Shown: positions 1 to 6,454 of the stretch, piece by piece
How the letters are laid out: every line of letters begins with the position of its first letter
Numbering within the stretch: the stretch's first letter is position 1
DNA from: Verrucomicrobiota bacterium
GTDB lineage: Bacteria; Verrucomicrobiota; Verrucomicrobiia; Verrucomicrobiales; DEV007
Reading direction: 5' to 3'
Assembly (NCBI GenBank): GCA_027618625.1
Contig: JAQCER010000174.1
Coordinates: 1-6,996 of the forward strand
Length of the DNA stretch: 6,996 nucleotides
Program-made: the position numbers and the translations under genes
Notes under the pieces: generated by a model
What the model was told of the DNA's origin: nothing
Seen by the model: only the letters and a program-made list of their open reading frames with translations
Databases searched by the model: none

Positions 1-19
1 GGTACTTGGGTATTTCGTC
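1..19. repeat. Left arm of inverted repeat bracketing the sulfatase fragment
   Basis: Read on the minus strand this is GACGAAATACCCAAGTACC. It matches 902-920 (TACGAAATACCCAAATACC) at 17 of 19 positions in inverted orientation. The arm lies just past the sulfatase stop codon. The same word family recurs at 1017-1033 and 6545-6570, so it is a dispersed intergenic repeat of this genome. The repeat may extend left of the window. Confidence 0.7.
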
Positions 20-21
20 AT

Positions 22-900
22 TCATTTCAGCGCCTCCTCCAACTGCTCCGAAAGCCGCTCCACCACCTCCGGGTTTGCTGCGGCAACATTGACCTGCTCC
101 TGCGGATCATCCTCGTGGTCAAAGAGTTCGACAAAGACGGGCTGCGCCTCCGGATCGCGGTGGTCCTTCCACAGGACGAGCCGGTATCGCGCCGAGCGCA
201 GGGTGTATCCGGTGAGGTGTTCTTCGAACAGCTCACGGTTCCAGGCATCGCCCTGTTGTTGGATGATGCGACCTTCCACCTCCTTGATCAGCGGGCCAAA
301 GAAGGTCTCGCGCATGCCGGGGGAGAGCGGGTTGGCGGCCCACTCGCGCAGCGCCGGGTTCGGGAACTGGCTCACGGCGGCTTCTTTCCAGGCCAGGTCC
401 GGATTGTCCAAGAGCGGCGCGAAGCTGCGTCCGGCGAGGTGATCGGGGCGGGGGATTCCAGCCAGCTCGCAGAGTGTCGGGTAGATGTCTAACAGTTCCA
501 CCAGCGCGGTGGTCCCCTGGCCGCGGGCTTTCATGTCCGGCGTCCAAGCGATGAGCGGCACGCGGGTAGCGATCTCGTAGTTGGTCGCCTTGCCCCAGAT
601 CCCCATCTCGCCGAGGTGCCAACCGTGGTCTCCCCAGACGACGATGATGGTGTTGTCGCGAATCCCGGCCTGCTCCAGCGCGGCGATCATTTTTCCGACC
701 TGCGCATCGACGTAACTCACGCAGGCGTAGTAGGCGTGGAGCAGGGTGCGAGACAGGTCCTCTCCAAGCGGACCCGATTTCGGAATCCCGGCGCGGGTGC
801 GCAATTCGAAGGAAGCGTGCAATCCCATCGCCGCTCCGTTCTCAGGTCCGTCCACCTGCGTCGCCAGCTCGATCTGCTCCCGATCATACAGAACCCAGTA
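22..900 (-). pseudogene. Iduronate-2-sulfatase-like sulfatase, C-terminal fragment
   Basis: This is the C-terminal half of an iduronate-2-sulfatase-type arylsulfatase. The frame is open from 900 down to a TGA at 22-24. It begins with YWVLYDREQIELATQVDGPE, the mid-protein segment of the family, and has no initiator context there. Numbered from the GTG at 853-855, it shows SFELRTRAGIPKSGPL (15-30), the hallmark HAYYACVSYVDAQVG (40-54), the metal-site DHGWHLGE with D76/H77, and GKATN with K89. It ends in the usual ELFDHEDDPQEQVN tail. The family is normally about 450-500 residues. The N-terminal half, with the C-x-P-S-R formylglycine motif and N-terminal metal ligands, is absent, because the frame hits TAG at 901-903 exactly where an intergenic repeat starts. 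No frameshift is seen in what remains. A shorter protein from the GTG could be made but would lack the catalytic nucleophile. It probably once followed the PSD1 gene in one operon. Confidence 0.85.
722..866 (-). repeat. Direct repeat DR1, copy A (inside sulfatase fragment)
   Basis: This segment aligns without gaps to 6203-6347 in the same orientation, with 17 mismatches in 145 positions (about 88% identity, counted by eye). Thirteen mismatches are at third codon positions of the sulfatase frame and one more is a synonymous first-position change. The pair therefore diverged while still coding, so it is older than a fresh duplication. Confidence 0.85.
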
Positions 901-901
901 C

Positions 902-920
902 TACGAAATACCCAAATACC
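902..920. repeat. Right arm of inverted repeat bracketing the sulfatase fragment
   Basis: Pairs with 1-19 (17/19, inverted). It abuts the point where sulfatase homology stops (900/901), which suggests that the missing 5' half was lost by a rearrangement at this repeat. Its core AAATACCCAAA (906-916) is also a perfect 11-bp inverted match to TTTGGGTATTT at 1017-1027. Confidence 0.65.
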
Positions 921-930
921 CAATAACGAA

Positions 931-1044
931 CGAATGACGAAACCCGAATCAACGAACGCCACTTCTTCGGAGAGCGTCCCACTTCTCGAAAATCCGTTTC
1001 CTTTGATGTTTTGGTCTTTGGGTATTTAGTCATTTTCCTTAGGG
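931..1044. repeat. Intergenic direct repeat DR2, copy A
   Basis: Shared with 6454-6592 in the same orientation. Both begin CGAATGACGAAACCCGAAT, run through CGGAGAGCGTCCC and CTTCTCGAAAAT, and share TTTTGGTCTTTGGG and a final TTTTCCTTAGGG. Copy B carries about 22 extra bases in the middle and about 7 near the end. In copy B the TTA of CCTTAGGG is the stop codon of the PSD1 gene on the minus strand. Copy A thus carries the last codons of a PSD1-like gene with no gene attached. No ORF of its own is seen. Confidence 0.8.
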
Positions 1045-1091
1045 TAGACGGCGTTTTGTTCTTCAGGCTCTTAGAGACGACTTCCAACGTC

Positions 1092-1120
1092 TTGACCGGT
1101 GACAAGCGCCCGTGTTCTAT
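1092..1120 (+). promoter_or_regulatory. Possible sigma-70-type promoter of the four-gene operon
   Basis: TTGACC (1092-1097) and TTCTAT (1115-1120) are separated by 17 bp. The first matches the -35 consensus at 5 of 6 positions, the second is a weak -10. A transcript from here would have a leader of about 30 nt before the ATG at 1156. It lies just inside the block, after the end of the DR2 repeat. No operator palindrome is evident. Tentative. Confidence 0.3.
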
Positions 1121-1155
1121 GGAAAAGTCTGTGTTATCTTATAGCCCACGTTACC

Positions 1156-3948
1156 ATGAAATTCGCATTCGAGACGATCATCTGGGGCCGGCGCATCGAT
1201 GACTTGGACGAGGTGCTCGACACCATTGCCGCATTTGGCTACCAGGGCGTCGAGCTAGCCCAGAGCCCTGGACAAATTCTCATCCGCCAGGAAGCCGGTA
1301 CTACGAAAATACTCAGTGACCTGGGGCCGCAGGTGCTCCAGGAGAAGCTGCTGTTTCATGGACGTGTGCATGGGCTGGAGGATGGACTCGTTCTTGTCGG
1401 CATGGCAGGCGGTCGGTTCCGGGAACGTCTGGATTTCTGCCTTCGCAGCCCGGATCTGAGACCCTTTCTCTACGTCGAAGATCTCGAGGAGTCCGACCAG
1501 GACCTGCTCGATGCCGTCACCGCCGATCCGCCTTTCGTCGTCGCCCTGCACCCTCACTGGTTCAAAAGAATCCAGCGTATCAGTCATGCAGCAACGGAGA
1601 TACAGACCAAGATCACCAGGCTTGGGCGGCAATTGGATGAAGGTGCGTTCCCAAACATCAAGCAGCGCGGCATTTCCCCAACGCAGATCCGTCAGCAATT
1701 CAAACTGCTGCCTGACACCGCACACCTAACCATCGCGGGTGACGAGATGCCGCGCAAACTCCCGGCCAGTGTCGAACTCGCTGCGGTGCATTTGAAGGAC
1801 TGGATTTCCACTCACGGCAGACATTCCCACCGCTACGCCCAAGGCTTCGTACCCCTGGGGGACGGCGAGGTGCCGATCCGAGAAGTGCTGGATGCCCTCC
1901 GCGGCCCCGTTCGCAATTACCAGGGATGGGTCATCGTCGAACAGGACCTGACTCAGCATTCGATTGTCGAGGCAATCATCCGCTGCACCCGCTGGCTCAT
2001 CGGGTGGTCGTCAGATCTCAAACTTCACCTACCGGAAAAGTTTTGCCGCGCCCCAGGGGATGATCCGAGCCCATGGCCAGAGAAACCGGTCGAGGGCGAA
2101 TCTCAGCGGGAGCTGACTTTCTTGCGTAAAGTGCTACCGACAACGACCCTCGGGCCTCGGAGGTTCTACCAGCAGGTCACGGATGCCCTTCTGGGATTGG
2201 GAGGATTCATCACCGTGCAGGTATTCAGTTGGCAACCCGGCAAGGATGAATCTCAGAAGAGCGAACTATTACGCCTTGGGGCAAGCGGCCTGCCAGGCAC
2301 CAAACACATCCTCCCGACTCTGGATTGCCTGTGCGGCACCATCGTCAGAGACCCGGTGGTGCAGGTCTTCGATCTGCGGGAAGAACCCGCTCGGAAGCGC
2401 TTCCGGGACCGGGAACTGCTCAGTCAGCTGGACGAGCGCTACCGCGAGTTGGACCAGCCTGACAATACCCCGTTGCGCATGATCAGCGTGCCAGTCTTCA
2501 ATGCCTCCAATCCGCAGCACCTGCGCTACATCCTGAACCTCTTCCCCGATCCCGGCTACGTTTTTGATCGGGCGGAACGAGAGGAGATCGAGCTCATCGG
2601 ACGCCACATCAGCCGCCTAGCGGACCACGTGAGTGATGAGATCTGCTCCGCCGCGTTCCTAAAGACCTCCTACCTCAGCCGCACTGCCAATACCAGGCGG
2701 GCTTATCTGGATGCCCTGCGCGACATGATACGGCAGGAGTTTGGCTGTCGGGGCGTGACCATCCTGCTGGAGGACGAGACCGGACAGCGCCTGCAGGTGG
2801 CCAGCACCACGGGCATCCAGTGGCGGGAAGACATCCCCGAGCACCAGCATTACTATCAAAATGGCGAGGGGCAGACTGGCGAAGTTTGGGCCACAGGGGA
2901 GATCGCCATGATCTCAGATAACCGTCCCCATCATGAGGGAGACTACTGGGGAGCGAAATCGTATGAGGTTGGTAATGACGCCGTCTGCCGGGAGTGCATG
3001 TATGCGTCCATCGGACGCCCGTGGAGCAGCCCCGTCGGGGTGGTGCGCATTGTAGACAAAATCCCACTCGACGACGGTTGTCAGGCCACGACAATGTTTA
3101 CCGATGACGATGGTGCAATGTTGGACTCCATCATCCAGGCTGCGCTACCGCAAATCGAGCTCCTGCTGCTGCAAGAGCGGCAGCTAAAAGCGCTAAGCCG
3201 AATGACCCATGAGTTCAAGAACCCGCTACTTGCAATCCAAGGTTCGGTGGACCTTATCCGCCGGAATCTTAAAGCCAAAGGAACCACTATCGGCGAATTG
3301 CTCAAGGAGGACTATCTCGAGGACATTCTCGACTGGTGCCAGATCATGGGAAATCAGGTCAACAACGCCCGTATCTTCGCCGCCTCGCCGTATGGAGGTA
3401 TCAAACTGAATCTGAGCCGGACATTGCTCCGCGCCGATGTCATTCTGCCAGCCATCAAACACTTGCGGCGATTTCTAAAAAATGAAGGCATTCGCGATCG
3501 CGAGATCGAAATTGGGGACTTTTCCTCCATCCCCCCTCTTTATGTGGATAAAAGCCAAATGCTCCAAGTCGCGCTGAACTTGATCTCAAACGCCATCAAA
3601 TACAGAGATCGGACTGGCCGTTTTCGGATGGTGATCGAGGGCTGGCAGCATGGCTCAGCCTATGTCGTCAAGTTCGCCGATTATGGGATGGGTGTCCAAT
3701 ACGGTCTTGAGACCGCCATTTTCGAACCGGGCTTCCGCTCTCGGGAGGCGACTTTAAGGGATTCCCAAGGTCAGGGTGTTGGGCTGGCCGTGATCGAAAC
3801 GGTTCTAAAATCCCATGGTGGACAAATTCGATTGACGTGCCATCAGTCCCCTACAACATTCGAGATCACGCTGCCTAGGCGCCTACGGTATTCCGATTGG
3901 CAGCGCCGCATCCAGGATGACGCAACCAATATCCAAAGCCGTCCATGA
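1156..3948 (+). CDS. Soluble hybrid sensor: IolE-like TIM barrel - GAF - GAF - histidine kinase
   Basis: A 930-residue cytoplasmic sensor kinase with no membrane segment. Residues 1-285 form a xylose-isomerase-like TIM barrel closest in pattern to inosose dehydratase IolE: FGYQGVEL (27-34), HPH (132-134), LPDTAHL with D187/H190, VHLKD with H212, LGDGEVPIREVLDAL (234-248) and YQGWVIVEQD with E262. Residues about 325-495 and 505-675 look like two GAF domains; the second has the GEGQTGEVWATGE signature (570-582) and a CREC pair (C611/C614). The kinase core has an H-box MTHEFKNP with H685, an N-box with N808/N812, a G1 box DYGMG (842-846, Tyr where Asn is usual), an F-box FEPGF (856-860) and a G2 box GQGVGL (872-877). 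The ATG at 1156 is preferred over the upstream in-frame ATG at 1099 because barrel homology begins at MKFAFETIIW. No clear ribosome site precedes it. The stop overlaps the next start (ATGA at 3945). Barrel ligand and signal are unknown. Confidence 0.9.
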   Translation: MKFAFETIIWGRRIDDLDEVLDTIAAFGYQGVELAQSPGQILIRQEAGTTKILSDLGPQVLQEKLLFHGRVHGLEDGLVLVGMAGGRFRERLDFCLRSPDLRPFLYVEDLEESDQDLLDAVTADPPFVVALHPHWFKRIQRISHAATEIQTKITRLGRQLDEGAFPNIKQRGISPTQIRQQFKLLPDTAHLTIAGDEMPRKLPASVELAAVHLKDWISTHGRHSHRYAQGFVPLGDGEVPIREVLDALRGPVRNYQGWVIVEQDLTQHSIVEAIIRCTRWLIGWSSDLKLHLPEKFCRAPGDDPSPWPEKPVEGESQRELTFLRKVLPTTTLGPRRFYQQVTDALLGLGGFITVQVFSWQPGKDESQKSELLRLGASGLPGTKHILPTLDCLCGTIVRDPVVQVFDLREEPARKRFRDRELLSQLDERYRELDQPDNTPLRMISVPVFNASNPQHLRYILNLFPDPGYVFDRAEREEIELIGRHISRLADHVSDEICSAAFLKTSYLSRTANTRRAYLDALRDMIRQEFGCRGVTILLEDETGQRLQVASTTGIQWREDIPEHQHYYQNGEGQTGEVWATGEIAMISDNRPHHEGDYWGAKSYEVGNDAVCRECMYASIGRPWSSPVGVVRIVDKIPLDDGCQATTMFTDDDGAMLDSIIQAALPQIELLLLQERQLKALSRMTHEFKNPLLAIQGSVDLIRRNLKAKGTTIGELLKEDYLEDILDWCQIMGNQVNNARIFAASPYGGIKLNLSRTLLRADVILPAIKHLRRFLKNEGIRDREIEIGDFSSIPPLYVDKSQMLQVALNLISNAIKYRDRTGRFRMVIEGWQHGSAYVVKFADYGMGVQYGLETAIFEPGFRSREATLRDSQGQGVGLAVIETVLKSHGGQIRLTCHQSPTTFEITLPRRLRYSDWQRRIQDDATNIQSRP

Positions 3949-4385
3949 AAGTCTGCCTGATTGACGACGACCGCGGTCCGATCGATCTCTACTTTGAGGC
4001 TCTGCAGCGCAAGTTCGGCGACGAGCAGGTGGCTCGCATCCTTACCTTGCCCGACGCGGTCAAGCACCTTGCGGCAGTCGGTTCTGAACGAGAACGGCCG
4101 CATGACCTCTACATCATCGACATCATGATGCCGTCTGTGGAGGAGCAGTACTTTGAAGTCACCGATGAGGGGCTGACAAGCGGTATCTTCCTTCTGAAGA
4201 AACTGCGTGAGGCTGAGCAAAAATTGGGATTGCAAAAACCAATTCCCGTTCTCATGATGACCTCCGTTAGCCAACCTGAAATCTTGGAAAGGATCGGCAA
4301 GGCTACACACGTAGACGTCCTTGCCAAACTCGAGTGGCTACCATCAGAGCTTGCAGTGAGGGTCGAGGAGGATTTGACCAGATGA
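3945..4385 (+). CDS. Single-domain response regulator (receiver only)
   Basis: A 146-residue receiver (REC) protein. It has the acidic triad D7-D8-D9, phospho-acceptor D59 in YIIDIMMP, the switch T106/S107 in LMMTS, and K128 in DVLAKLEWLP. There is no DNA-binding or enzymatic output domain. The loop after D59 is longer than usual: about 16 residues, rich in E and D, separate MMP (61-63) from G80, where most receivers have a short link to the DG motif. Its ATG overlaps the kinase stop (ATGA, 3945-3948), so translation is probably coupled and the kinase is its likely phosphodonor. With no output domain it should act by protein contact, the candidate partners being the next two products or the kinase itself (inference). 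It may instead be a phosphate sink. Confidence 0.9.
   Translation: MKVCLIDDDRGPIDLYFEALQRKFGDEQVARILTLPDAVKHLAAVGSERERPHDLYIIDIMMPSVEEQYFEVTDEGLTSGIFLLKKLREAEQKLGLQKPIPVLMMTSVSQPEILERIGKATHVDVLAKLEWLPSELAVRVEEDLTR
4365..4372 (+). promoter_or_regulatory. Strong ribosome binding site that sets the start of the third gene
   Basis: GAGGAGGA lies 9 nt before the ATG at 4382, inside the end of the receiver gene. It argues for 4382 rather than the in-frame upstream ATG at 4334, which would overlap the receiver gene by 52 bp. It is the clearest Shine-Dalgarno site in the operon. Confidence 0.75.
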
Positions 4386-5068
4386 ATCAATCGTTACATT
4401 CTGCATTGCACCGGTTCCCTGAAATTTACCGTCAGGTCGCAATCGATGCTGCGGCTGATCCCGAAAGTATCGAAAACGATTACCGCATCGATATCGAAAC
4501 TGCGTTGACACAGGCAGCGACACCTTTCGAAGTCCGCCGAGAAGCGTGGCAAAAATCGATACTCCGCTATTCGCTCGTTCGTGTATTACTGGACGATAGC
4601 ACTCTTCCCGGACGTTGCCACATATCTACATGCGTCCCACCACGGGAAGCTAGAGACCACCTTGTGCATCTGAGTGGCGCAGTTCTTCAACCTGCCCAAG
4701 TCCTGCACGTCTCGGAGGACGGCATCCTGGCTTCTGTGCCTCATCCGAATCCTCGCCTCGGTCGTTTCCGTTGGCTATTTCCACCAGAGGAATTGCCAAA
4801 AGATAGCGAGGGGAATCCGCAAGCGGTCAAATTCGGCGACGTGTTGATCTTGCAGATCCATCAGACAGGGAGGGGCAGGATTCAGGGGATTGTCATCACT
4901 GGAGTTGAGGACGGGCTCGCTCTGCGAGACGACTTGCCGCCAGTGGAGGGCCACGGATTGTACGATGAAGCGGGGCGGCTGGGCAACGAGGCTACGATGG
5001 ATGAGCATATTGCTCCCATCATCGCCGAGGCGCGCCGGCGGCAGCGGTCACAGAAACCAGAGGAATGA
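4382..5068 (+). CDS. Uncharacterised protein, third gene of the operon
   Basis: A 228-residue protein that I do not recognise. Residues 1-70 look largely helical (SALHRFPEIYRQVAIDAAAD, then EVRREAWQKSILRYSLVRVLL). Residues about 95-180 look beta-rich (VLHVSEDGILASV, FGDVLILQIHQTGRGRIQGIVITGVEDG), suggesting a small barrel or sandwich. The tail (208-228) is charged and helical. No signal peptide, membrane segment, zinc motif, nucleotide-binding motif or helix-turn-helix is evident. Its ATG overlaps the receiver stop (ATGA, 4382-4385) and it has a strong ribosome site. Seven nt separate it from the MBL gene. The placement between receiver and hydrolase suggests an adaptor, inhibitor or activator linking the two (inference). 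It is unlikely to be a spurious frame, since both junctions are tightly spaced and the frame is open throughout. Confidence 0.85.
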   Translation: MNQSLHSALHRFPEIYRQVAIDAAADPESIENDYRIDIETALTQAATPFEVRREAWQKSILRYSLVRVLLDDSTLPGRCHISTCVPPREARDHLVHLSGAVLQPAQVLHVSEDGILASVPHPNPRLGRFRWLFPPEELPKDSEGNPQAVKFGDVLILQIHQTGRGRIQGIVITGVEDGLALRDDLPPVEGHGLYDEAGRLGNEATMDEHIAPIIAEARRRQRSQKPEE

Positions 5069-5075
5069 ACGAGTC

Positions 5076-6197
5076 ATGGGATTGGATTTGTGGATACATG
5101 GCCCCGGGTACGGGGAGAGCATCGTGTTGGTTTGGGATGAGAGCAAGAGCGACGGTTCCTCCCGCCGCGCAGCGGTGATCGACAGCTACGGGGACGTGAG
5201 AACCCCACAGGACTCTTTTGCGTGTAGAAAGTTGAAGGAGTTGGGGGATCCGCCATTGGCATTCGTCTGCGGCACGCACCCACACTTCGATCACGTCGCC
5301 ACACTCCACGACCTGCTCGGGCAGCACGCCGCGCGTATCGAGAGAGTATTCTGGTGGGGCGGTCACCACCGCAGTGTGGTGGGAGCCTACTTCGGCGCCC
5401 TTCTCCAACACGCGAATGCGCGGAATCCACCCCGCCGACTTTCGGACGGAATATGCTCGCAGCTCTATTTTATCCACTGGACACGCTGGCTCGCGGGCGA
5501 CTTCGAACCGGGGCAGTTGGCGCTCGCTCAGGAGACCTCCTTCATCGGTGTGCAGCGCGCCTACTCTGGCGAGTTGCCGGACGGGCAGGGGAGAATCGAT
5601 GTCTGGGCGATCAGTCCTTTCCTCGGGCCGCAAAAAGCCTACCGAACGGAACTCGAAGCTTGCATCCGGCGTGATGGGAAGGCGGATCGCATGCCAAAGC
5701 GCACGGCGAACGAAACGAGCTTGGCGTTCCTCATCCAATTCGGTCAGACGCAGATCATTCTCGGTGGTGATGCCAACTCTAAAAACTGGCATCTGTTTCG
5801 TGAGGAGTGGGAGCGTCAGCGTGCCGCCAACCCTAGCCTACCAAAGTTGAACCCAGATATCATCAAGGTTAGCCACCACGGTTCGAAGACGAGTGTTTCC
5901 GCCGGCATGTGGCCCGCTGATGAAGGATTGTTCGGCACGCGCCGCCGTGGAGGGCGTCCGCAGTTGGCCGTAGTGACCCCATGGAGCAAGAACGCAAATT
6001 CGAGCAAGCGCACGCTGCCAGACGTTGACGTACTTGAAGCGATCAGTGCCGCTGGCTGCGACATTCTCGTCACAGGTGGAGATTCGTCCGACCCCTATCT
6101 CCAAGATGCGTCGTATGAGGATTCGCATGTTCATTTGCGCGTAGACAGCGCCGGTCCAATCGAAGTGACGCCGCATCTGTGCGAGCCCTTCCCCTGA
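5076..6197 (+). CDS. ComEC-type metallo-beta-lactamase-fold hydrolase
   Basis: A 373-residue soluble MBL-fold protein. It shows THPHFDH (67-73; H68, H70, D72, H73, the H-x-H-x-D-H metal motif), IILGGDA (227-233) with the bridging D232, and VSHHGSKTS (265-273), the S-H-H-G-S signature of the stand-alone ComEC/Rec2-like MBL group. A C-terminal region (300-362) ends in HVHLRVDSAGPIEV, as in that group. The metal ligands appear complete, so two-metal phosphodiesterase or nuclease activity is plausible; the substrate is unknown. There are no membrane segments, so it is not the ComEC DNA channel. The start at 5076 follows AGAGGA at 5059-5064; the frame is open upstream to 4890 but that part overlaps the previous gene. 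It is the only obvious enzyme output of the operon and thus the likely effector. Its stop lies within 6 bp of the start of repeat DR1 copy B. Confidence 0.9.
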   Translation: MGLDLWIHGPGYGESIVLVWDESKSDGSSRRAAVIDSYGDVRTPQDSFACRKLKELGDPPLAFVCGTHPHFDHVATLHDLLGQHAARIERVFWWGGHHRSVVGAYFGALLQHANARNPPRRLSDGICSQLYFIHWTRWLAGDFEPGQLALAQETSFIGVQRAYSGELPDGQGRIDVWAISPFLGPQKAYRTELEACIRRDGKADRMPKRTANETSLAFLIQFGQTQIILGGDANSKNWHLFREEWERQRAANPSLPKLNPDIIKVSHHGSKTSVSAGMWPADEGLFGTRRRGGRPQLAVVTPWSKNANSSKRTLPDVDVLEAISAAGCDILVTGGDSSDPYLQDASYEDSHVHLRVDSAGPIEVTPHLCEPFP

Positions 6198-6198
6198 G

Positions 6199-6454
6199 CT
6201 AACAGGCGTAGTAGGCGTGGGGCAGCGTGCGAGACAGGTCTTCTCCAAGCGGATCCGACTTGGGAATCCCGGCACGGGTGCGCAGTTCGAAAGAGGCGTG
6301 CAAACCCATCGCAGCACCGTTTTCAGGCCCGTCGACCTGCCTCGCCATACTTATACTTCTCGAACATCCCCGCAAAGTTCTGATTGTGGAGCTTGCGGTT
6401 CTCCGGGAGCGCGCAGCCACCGGCCACCGAGCCCAACTTGGGACGCAGGTCGTC
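6199..6454 (-). pseudogene. Decayed sulfatase fragment (paralogue of the 22-900 fragment)
   Basis: The minus-strand frame through 6336-6199 reads VDGPENGAAMGLHASFELRT and onward to LPHAYYAC, then TAG (6199-6201). This matches the iduronate-2-sulfatase-like fragment on the left (L to P and G to D are the only amino-acid changes over the coding match). Homology stops at HAYYAC, so everything C-terminal is missing. Upstream, in another frame, 6348-6454 encodes DDLRPKLG, which resembles the DDLRP start of mature family members, then a stretch I cannot place (PENRKLHNQNFAGMFEKYKY). The remnant therefore appears to join N-terminal and central pieces with deletions and a frameshift. It is not expected to be functional. 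Confidence 0.65.
6203..6347 (-). repeat. Direct repeat DR1, copy B
   Basis: Gap-free match to 722-866, same orientation, 128 of 145 identical. It starts 6 bp after the MBL stop codon, so it defines the right edge of the inserted block. Confidence 0.85.

Larger units (their letters stand above)
1045..6200 (+). other. Inserted four-gene block between direct repeats
   Basis: The left limit is where DR2 copy A ends (1044). The right limit lies between the MBL stop codon (6195-6197) and the start of DR1 copy B (6203). The block is plus-strand while both flanking genes are minus-strand. Each side carries a copy of the same sulfatase piece, intergenic repeat and PSD1-stop sequence in the same orientation. 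No transposase, integrase, tRNA or short target-site duplication is visible. Homologous recombination at the repeats or an old segmental duplication are the simplest explanations (inference). Confidence 0.55.

Noticed and set aside
906..1027. Perfect 11-bp inverted repeat (906-916 / 1017-1027) as a transcription terminator
   Set aside because: The arms are 100 bp apart, too far for a terminator hairpin, and the word belongs to a dispersed repeat family.
1099..1155. Upstream in-frame ATG for the histidine kinase
   Set aside because: The added 19 residues do not fit the TIM-barrel family, which begins at MKFAFETIIW, and they would overlap the likely promoter.
4334..4381. Upstream in-frame ATG for the third gene
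   Set aside because: It would overlap the receiver gene by 52 bp, while the ATG at 4382 has a strong ribosome site at proper distance and an ATGA overlap.
5019..5792. Long open frame (257 codons) on the minus strand opposite the MBL gene
   Set aside because: It lies antisense to a gene with clear catalytic motifs, has no recognisable domain, and long antisense frames are common in GC-rich genes.
5076..6197. Reading the MBL protein as the competence protein ComEC
   Set aside because: It has only the soluble MBL domain, no membrane channel and no neighbouring competence genes; the likeness is to the domain, not the full protein.
1156..6197. Assigning the operon to Detocs
   Set aside because: Only the two-component logic is shared. 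The sensor lacks an obvious TPR region, the receiver has no fused effector, and no nucleosidase-type effector is seen.
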